Below, piece by piece: positions 59,744 through 64,000 of a DNA stretch of 64,000 nt. Position 1 is the stretch's first letter. Each line of letters starts with the position of its first letter. Under the pieces are notes generated by a model. It had not been told where the DNA came from. It did no database searches and was given only the letters and a program-made list of their open reading frames with translations. The stretch is from DASQFI01 sp035633215. GTDB taxonomy: Bacteria > Acidobacteriota > Vicinamibacteria > Vicinamibacterales > SCN-69-37. The stretch is taken from assembly GCA_035633215.1 (NCBI GenBank), contig DASQFI010000074.1, forward strand, positions 17,551 to 81,550, read 5' to 3'. The position numbers were made by a program, and so were the translations under genes.

Positions 59744-60840
59744 GCGGCAGTCACCGGCCGCGGCAACGCGTCGGGCAGGATGTCGATGACGAGCCCGGAA
59801 CCCAGATCGATGAGCACCACATCGCGATCGATGATCCGGTACTCCAGCTCCCACGGAAGCGGCGGCAGCACGTCCAGCACGCACGACGGCATCGCAGCGC
59901 CAAGCTGCCAGGGAAATGGCTCGTTGACGCCGATGACAAACGACCCCGGACCGATTTGCCTCCGCAGCTCGGCCAGCAGCTCGCCGATGACGATCTGGTG
60001 TTCGATCAGACTGCGCGCGATCAGCGTTCGAAACGTGCGGCGGACGGCGAACGTGAAGAGGTCACCGATCTTCGCGCCCGCGCGCCGATCCCGGATCGCG
60101 GAGGCGAGCGCCCCTCTCGCCTCCAGAACCTGGCGTGAATCGGGCGAGACGCGCGGCAACGGCACGGTGCGGGCCGCCTGCTCCCGGACGACCAGGTACT
60201 CCTCGATCTCGAGCGCCCACTCCTGCAACGCACCCGCGTCCGCGGGCTTCGCGACCGCCGGCCGCGGCAGCGCCTCGGGCAGGATGTCGATAACGAGATT
60301 CGCGTCAAGGTCGAGCAGGATCAGATCGCGGCCCACGAGCCGGTATTGGATCCCCTTCGGCAGTTCGGGCAGGACCGCGACCAGGCACGCGGGCATCGCG
60401 GTGCCAAGCTGCCAGGGGAACCGCTGATTGACGGTCGGCCGTGCCGAGCGCGGCAGGATGTCCAACAGCAGACTGCACACGAGATCGGCCGCCACGACTT
60501 GATGATCGGTGATCGCGCGCGCGATCAGCTTGCGGAACGTGCGTTGCACCTCCAGCGTGAACAGATCGCCGGCCTGTGCGCTGCTTCGGCGAGCCCGAAG
60601 CTCGGCGGCAAACGCGGCCTCCGCTCGGAGCAGTTCGGCGGCTGACATCGGCAGCTGGGGCGGCGGCGCGGCCTGCGCCGCCTGATCGCGAATGACCAGA
60701 TAGCCTTCGATGTTGAGTGTCCACTGTTGAAGGGCGGCGGTGTCCTGCGACGTCAGGAACAGCTGTTCGGCGGGCGCGACTGCCACCACGGCCATCCAGG
60801 CCAGGATGCCGAAGCCGATGGTACGGAAGCTCGTAGTCAT
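59713..60840 (-). CDS. Exported protein with two tandem domains (unknown)
   Basis: A 375-residue protein. An N-terminal signal peptide ends near APAEQLF. Two similar domains follow, about residues 37-195 and 205-365. Each starts LQ(Q/E)W, EGYLVIRDQAA or EEYLVVREQAA, continues with GDLFT, RTFR(K/T)LIAR and PFPWQLG(T/A)AMP, and ends LVIDILP(E/D)ALPRP. About half of the residues agree, so the gene arose by internal duplication. Function unknown; probably periplasmic. It lies 9 bases after the DUF4956-like gene. Confidence 0.75.
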   Translation of the reverse strand: MTTSFRTIGFGILAWMAVVAVAPAEQLFLTSQDTAALQQWTLNIEGYLVIRDQAAQAAPPPQLPMSAAELLRAEAAFAAELRARRSSAQAGDLFTLEVQRTFRKLIARAITDHQVVAADLVCSLLLDILPRSARPTVNQRFPWQLGTAMPACLVAVLPELPKGIQYRLVGRDLILLDLDANLVIDILPEALPRPAVAKPADAGALQEWALEIEEYLVVREQAARTVPLPRVSPDSRQVLEARGALASAIRDRRAGAKIGDLFTFAVRRTFRTLIARSLIEHQIVIGELLAELRRQIGPGSFVIGVNEPFPWQLGAAMPSCVLDVLPPLPWELEYRIIDRDVVLIDLGSGLVIDILPDALPRPVTAAQDENSSRAR

Positions 60841-60849
60841 GGTCGCACC

Positions 60850-61521
60850 TCAACCGTCTTTCTGCCGTTTGATCTGCCATTCGACCGAGGCGCGGCCCTC
60901 GTCGTCGAGATCCTTGATGACCCTGGACACCTCACGCATCCTCTGAGCGAGCGGCATCGTAACCTCGTAATGCAACTCGCTGTGCGTCGCGCCCAGCAGC
61001 TCGAATGCCACACCGCGATGTTGGAACGCGCCTTCGATCTGCGGACGTAGCGCGCCGGGCTCCCCTGTCGAAATCCTGAGATCGAACCGATCCCTCGCCG
61101 GGGGCTCGAACGAGTCGAGCAGCCAGAGGACACCGATGACGAACAGCGTGGCGACCACCGCGACGCTGATCAGACCCGCCCCCGTGGCGAGTCCGACCGT
61201 CAGGGCGACGAGCATCACACCGGCGTCTTTCGGGTCGTTGATCCGCGCCCGGTAGCGAATGAGTCCCGCCGCGCCGACGATGGCAAACGCACGGGCGAGG
61301 CTCTCGGCGACGATGACCATGATCATCGCGCCGACAATCGCCAGCAGGATCTGCGTGTGCACCACGTGCAAGGACCGCGGCGCGATCTCCCGGCGGACCG
61401 GGCGGACCACGCCGAGCGCGCAGCCGAGCACACCTGCGACGAGCAGGGCGACCAGAAACTGGGTCAGGTGAGATGGCGTTGCCCACGGGCCCTGGATCTC
61501 TCGATTCAACAGCTCAGTCAC
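60850..61521 (-). CDS. DUF4956-family membrane protein
   Basis: A 223-residue protein with four helices. The motif AGLIRYRARINDPKDAGVML is the signature of DUF4956 membrane proteins, which often occur with polyphosphate polymerase-like or CotH proteins. The C-terminal 75 residues form a soluble domain. GTG 61521 follows AGAGAGG and is favoured; an ATG 36 bases upstream (61557) is possible. It precedes the tandem-domain gene and follows a lipoprotein gene. Confidence 0.8.
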   Translation of the reverse strand: MTELLNREIQGPWATPSHLTQFLVALLVAGVLGCALGVVRPVRREIAPRSLHVVHTQILLAIVGAMIMVIVAESLARAFAIVGAAGLIRYRARINDPKDAGVMLVALTVGLATGAGLISVAVVATLFVIGVLWLLDSFEPPARDRFDLRISTGEPGALRPQIEGAFQHRGVAFELLGATHSELHYEVTMPLAQRMREVSRVIKDLDDEGRASVEWQIKRQKDG

Positions 61522-61587
61522 GGATACCTCTCTCGGCGGCGGCATGCGACCGCGCACTCGCGACGTTCTTGACAGCTGATCGCCGGT

Positions 61588-62115
61588 TCAGAAACTCGGT
61601 GGACGCGGCGCAGAGCGGACGACCCTCCATCGGCCGGTCGCCTCGGTGACGCCCGTACCCAATCTCGTCGTGAACGTGCCCGCGATGACGCCATCGCCGA
61701 TCGCCCCCCGAAACGTCGTCGTTGCGGGACACTCGCGATCCGGATCCCAGTAGGGATCCAGTTGACCCGTCACCTCGCCGTCAGCCGCGCGCACGAACCG
61801 GATCGTGAGAACCTGGGACGGCGCCGCCGCCTGCCGTGAGCTGACCGGCGCATCGCCGTGATACCGCTCGTAGGCCCTTGTCGAACCTTCCGGAATCATC
61901 AGGACGCTGCCGTGCGCGTGGTCTTCACCCGCGACGAGCTTGAACACGATCGTCCCGCGCCTGCCGGGGGGATCCTCGGCCAGGTAGTTGCCATGCCACT
62001 CGCCTGCGAGGATTTCCGCATCGGCAGGCGTGGTGTCCAGTCGAATCGGCGGCGAAAAGGACGCGCAGCCCGATGTGAGAACGACGACCGCCAATCCGCA
62101 GATGAGCCGCCGCAC
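61588..62115 (-). CDS. Lipoprotein, beta-rich (unknown)
   Basis: A 175-residue lipoprotein. GTG 62115 starts a signal (RRLICGLAVVVLTSGCASF) with lipobox LTSGC. The mature part is beta-rich (ILAGEWHGNYLAEDPP; TIVFKLVAGEDHAHGSV; FRGAIGDGVIAGTFTTRLG), as in small barrel or lipocalin-like proteins. It starts the minus-strand cluster with DUF4956 and tandem-domain proteins (66-base gap). Confidence 0.75.
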   Translation of the reverse strand: MRRLICGLAVVVLTSGCASFSPPIRLDTTPADAEILAGEWHGNYLAEDPPGRRGTIVFKLVAGEDHAHGSVLMIPEGSTRAYERYHGDAPVSSRQAAAPSQVLTIRFVRAADGEVTGQLDPYWDPDRECPATTTFRGAIGDGVIAGTFTTRLGTGVTEATGRWRVVRSAPRPPSF

Positions 62116-62156
62116 AGAACCTCCGCTCGAGGCCTCCAAGCTCCGTCTAGCGATGG

Positions 62157-62173
62157 AGCAAGGCCTATGCCAC
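62157..62173 (-). promoter_or_regulatory. Sigma-54 type site before the lipoprotein cluster
   Basis: GTGGCATAGGCCTTGCT on the minus strand: TGGCA and TTGCT cores with GG-N10-GC; 11 of 14 informative positions. The predicted start is near 62146, 31 bases before GTG 62115. Confidence 0.4.
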
Positions 62174-62268
62174 GCGACACGGCCGGGATGCTGCACGAGA
62201 GGGTGTTGGCCCTGGGGAAGATCTCGAGGCGGCGCGGGGAAATCCGCGGGCGCGCGCGACCGGTCGGT

Positions 62269-63174
62269 CTAGGTTCTCACGCGAACTGTCAATACCGGAC
62301 AGACGGCATGCCGGACCACATAGTGGGCCGTCGATCCGAGCATGGCGCGTTCGAGAGCGCCCCGTCCGTGTTCGCCCATTACGATCAGGTCGGCGCCCAC
62401 CTCGGCGGCGACCCGAAGGATTTCGCGAGAGGGCTTGCCGACCGCGACCATCTCCTCAACCTGCGAGCCGCGGCGAGTTTCCGCCGGCACGGCCTTCCGA
62501 AGCTCCTCGGCTGCCTTGACTTCCCATTCGCGACGGAAGGTGTCGAGCATCGCCACCCGCGCACGCGCCGGTCCGGTGTCCGTCACCGGCCAATCGAGGA
62601 CACTGACGAGCACCAGGCGCGCGCCGGCGTGGGTCGCCAACGATGCCGCGTAGTCGACGGCTTTCGTGGAGGGTTCGGAGAAATCCACCGCGCAGAGGAT
62701 GGCGCGGAAACGAATGGGCCTGTCCGCGGCATGTCGGGACAGGGGCGGCACCGTCAGCACCGGACAGTCCGCCTTCCGCAGGACCTTCTCGGTCACCGAT
62801 CCGAGCACGATTCGATCGAAGCCACTTCGTCCGTGTGTCCCCATCACGATCAGATCAGCCGCGAAGGCGCGCGCGCCTTCGAGGATCTCAGCCACGACGT
62901 AGCCCTCCTCGAGACGGACGTCGGTGGCCACGCCGGCCGCAAGCGCGGGCTGCACGAGTTTCTCGAGCTCCTCCGCGAGCGTCTTTCGCATTTCGATGGT
63001 CAGCCCGGTCACGGCGGCCGGGGCCACCGCCGCCGGCAGCGACGGATGGGAGACGACTTCGAGGACACGGAGCCGCGCCGAATACTGGGTCGCGAGCGCG
63101 ATGGCGTATCCGAGCGCGCCACGCGAGATATCCGAGACGTCAACCGGACACAGGATAGCTTCCAGCGTGATCAT
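62269..63174 (-). CDS. Tandem universal stress protein
   Basis: A 301-residue protein with two UspA domains. First: ILCPVDVSDISRG ... LIVMGTHGRSGFDRIVLGS (GxxG...GS ATP motif) and ADCPVLTVPP. Second: ILCAVDFSEPSTK ... LIVMGEHGRGALERAMLGS and AVCPVLTVRV. Both halves retain the ATP motif. The gene lies 19 bases after the CBS-domain gene on the same strand. Confidence 0.94.
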   Translation of the reverse strand: MITLEAILCPVDVSDISRGALGYAIALATQYSARLRVLEVVSHPSLPAAVAPAAVTGLTIEMRKTLAEELEKLVQPALAAGVATDVRLEEGYVVAEILEGARAFAADLIVMGTHGRSGFDRIVLGSVTEKVLRKADCPVLTVPPLSRHAADRPIRFRAILCAVDFSEPSTKAVDYAASLATHAGARLVLVSVLDWPVTDTGPARARVAMLDTFRREWEVKAAEELRKAVPAETRRGSQVEEMVAVGKPSREILRVAAEVGADLIVMGEHGRGALERAMLGSTAHYVVRHAVCPVLTVRVRT

Positions 63175-63193
63175 GCCGCCTCGTCCGTCGGCT

Positions 63194-63694
63194 CTATGAC
63201 GCGAGGCTCCTGGTCAGCGTGGGCCGGGCCCCCGCCACCGCGCCGTCGGGCCGCCGCCGCGGCTCACAAATCGCCGCCATCGTCGTCACCAGTTCCCGGT
63301 CGATGCTGCTCTTTTTCCCGCGCGCGGTCGCGCGAGCGACGTCGTTGAGAGACACGACCCCTTGCGGGCGGCCGGCCGCGTCGACGACCGGCACACGACG
63401 GATTTGCCCGTCGCGCATCAGCCGCTCGGCGTCTTCGATGGCATCGTCGGGGTGACAGGACATGACGTCGCGCGCCATCGCTGTCGTGACGGAAATGGCG
63501 TGCAGCGGCTGACCTTGCGTGTACGCCGCCATGCAAATGTCCCGGTCCGTGACGACGCCGCACAGCCGGCCATCGTCGTCGACGACGGGTATGACACCGC
63601 AATCGTATTCCCACATCAGCCGGGCGGGAACATCGAGATGGTCCCGTTCGGTGCAGGTGACCGCAGGTTGGCTCATGAGCTCTTTGATGTGCAT
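63194..63694 (-). CDS. CBS-domain pair protein
   Basis: A 166-residue protein that is almost entirely a CBS pair: MHIKELMSQPAVTCTERD (CBS1 start), GVIPVVDDDGRLCGVVTDRD, then a second copy (RRVPVVDAAGRPQGVVSLND). Such stand-alone pairs bind AMP or ATP and respond to stress. The start ATG 63694 is preferred; an extended frame to 63790 has no family similarity. It precedes the tandem universal stress gene, likely in one transcript. Confidence 0.92.
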   Translation of the reverse strand: MHIKELMSQPAVTCTERDHLDVPARLMWEYDCGVIPVVDDDGRLCGVVTDRDICMAAYTQGQPLHAISVTTAMARDVMSCHPDDAIEDAERLMRDGQIRRVPVVDAAGRPQGVVSLNDVARATARGKKSSIDRELVTTMAAICEPRRRPDGAVAGARPTLTRSLAS

Positions 63695-63739
63695 GGGCGC
63701 CTCCTCAGAATCGGCGAAACGGCCGCCTGGACACAGTAA

Positions 63740-63756
63740 TGCAGCGTGCGTGCCAT
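63740..63756 (-). promoter_or_regulatory. Sigma-54 type site before the CBS/USP pair
   Basis: ATGGCACGCACGCTGCA on the minus strand: -24 TGGCACG exact, -12 CTGC, GG-N10-GC; 11 of 14 informative positions. The predicted start is near 63729, 35 bases before ATG 63694. Confidence 0.4.
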
Positions 63757-63928
63757 GGCGACGGGAATCGCCCCAACGCGCGCCAGACAAGCAACCCGAT
63801 AGTACGGGTCTTTTTCCGCGGCTCTGCGAAATCGTCCGCGCTCAATGACGGCCTTCGATCGGCTGCCGGGGGCCCAATGCCGGCCTGCACATGGCCGCGG
63901 AGTTGCTCTCAATAGCGGGGAGACGCTT

Positions 63929-64000
63929 ATGCCTCGCTCGACCCGTGTTGCTGTTCTCGGCATCGGCCTGATATCCGCCCTGTTCGGTGCGGCGTGCGGA
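63929..64000 (+). CDS. Lipoprotein, partial (N-terminus only)
   Basis: ATG 63929, behind GGGGAG, opens MPRSTRVAVLGIGLISALFG, followed by AACG. This is a signal peptide with a lipobox-like end (LFGAAC). The gene continues past the window edge, so the mature protein is not visible. Confidence 0.55.
   Translation, partial: MPRSTRVAVLGIGLISALFGAACG

Noticed and set aside
1..64000. tRNA, rRNA, CRISPR arrays, integrases or transposase genes.
   Set aside because: None seen on either strand; repeats found are short and not in arrays with spacers.

Overview
The window looks like a chromosomal piece of a high-GC, Gram-negative bacterium that respires anaerobically. An FtsX/MacB-type permease without its own ATPase (13446-15875), a DUF2339-like membrane protein, many multihaem cytochromes and many stress proteins make Acidobacteriota (Vicinamibacteria-like) my best guess. 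That placement is inference; there is no rRNA or marker gene here. I saw no tRNA, rRNA, CRISPR array or intact transposon.

Layout. (1) 380-758: decayed remnants, including a RES-domain fragment. (2) 776-9610, minus strand: a tightly coupled operon for the upper anaerobic benzoyl-CoA pathway (had-oah-dch-bcrC-bcrB-bcrA-bcrD, then an SDR and a GNAT). The subunit sizes fit the Thauera-type ATP-dependent class I benzoyl-CoA reductase. No ferredoxin gene lies beside it. (3) 9778-18683: two membrane redox modules (11-haem cytochrome, cytochrome b and NapC/NirT protein; tetrahaem cytochrome, Tat ferredoxin and NrfD), separated by an ADOP-type permease. (4) 18778-22603: membrane and universal stress proteins. 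(5) 23059-33120: a complete [NiFe] hydrogenase operon with small and large subunits, cytochrome b, maturation protease and hypABFCDE. A 53-residue membrane peptide is translationally coupled to its front. (6) 33337-40447: two monohaem cytochromes c, a Rieske/cytochrome b/octahaem c complex, and an MtrB/PioB-like porin with an MtrA/DmsE-like decahaem cytochrome, which together form a candidate outer-membrane electron conduit. (7) 40716-51081: response regulator, GNAT/ADP-forming acyl-CoA synthetase, envelope genes, an orphan PAS histidine kinase and several decayed genes. (8) 51078-64000: stress and ion transport (USP, P-type ATPase, MgtE, CBS), a sugar-nucleotide gene, and clusters of unknown function.

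How it may work together (inference): benzoyl-CoA or H2 oxidation would feed the quinone pool, the Rieske/b/c and NapC/NrfD modules would pass electrons to periplasmic cytochromes, and the decahaem/porin pair would carry them across the outer membrane. I count 41 haem-binding motifs in seven cytochromes. A recurring regulatory signal supports joint control: sigma-54 type -24/-12 elements with exact GG-N10-GC spacing lie upstream of the porin/decahaem operon (all 14 informative consensus positions), the hydrogenase operon (13 of 14), the benzoyl-CoA operon (12 of 14), the response regulator (12 of 14) and several stress genes (weaker). No sigma-54 activator is encoded in the window.

Oddities include a P-type ATPase with DKTRT instead of DKTGT, a hydrogenase small subunit lacking one proximal-cluster cysteine, a repeat inserted in frame ahead of a Tat signal, a CX3CH haem motif, an inverted-repeat element near 33.2 kb with a copy at a gene-fusion scar at 50.4 kb, and at least five frameshifted, truncated or interrupted genes.
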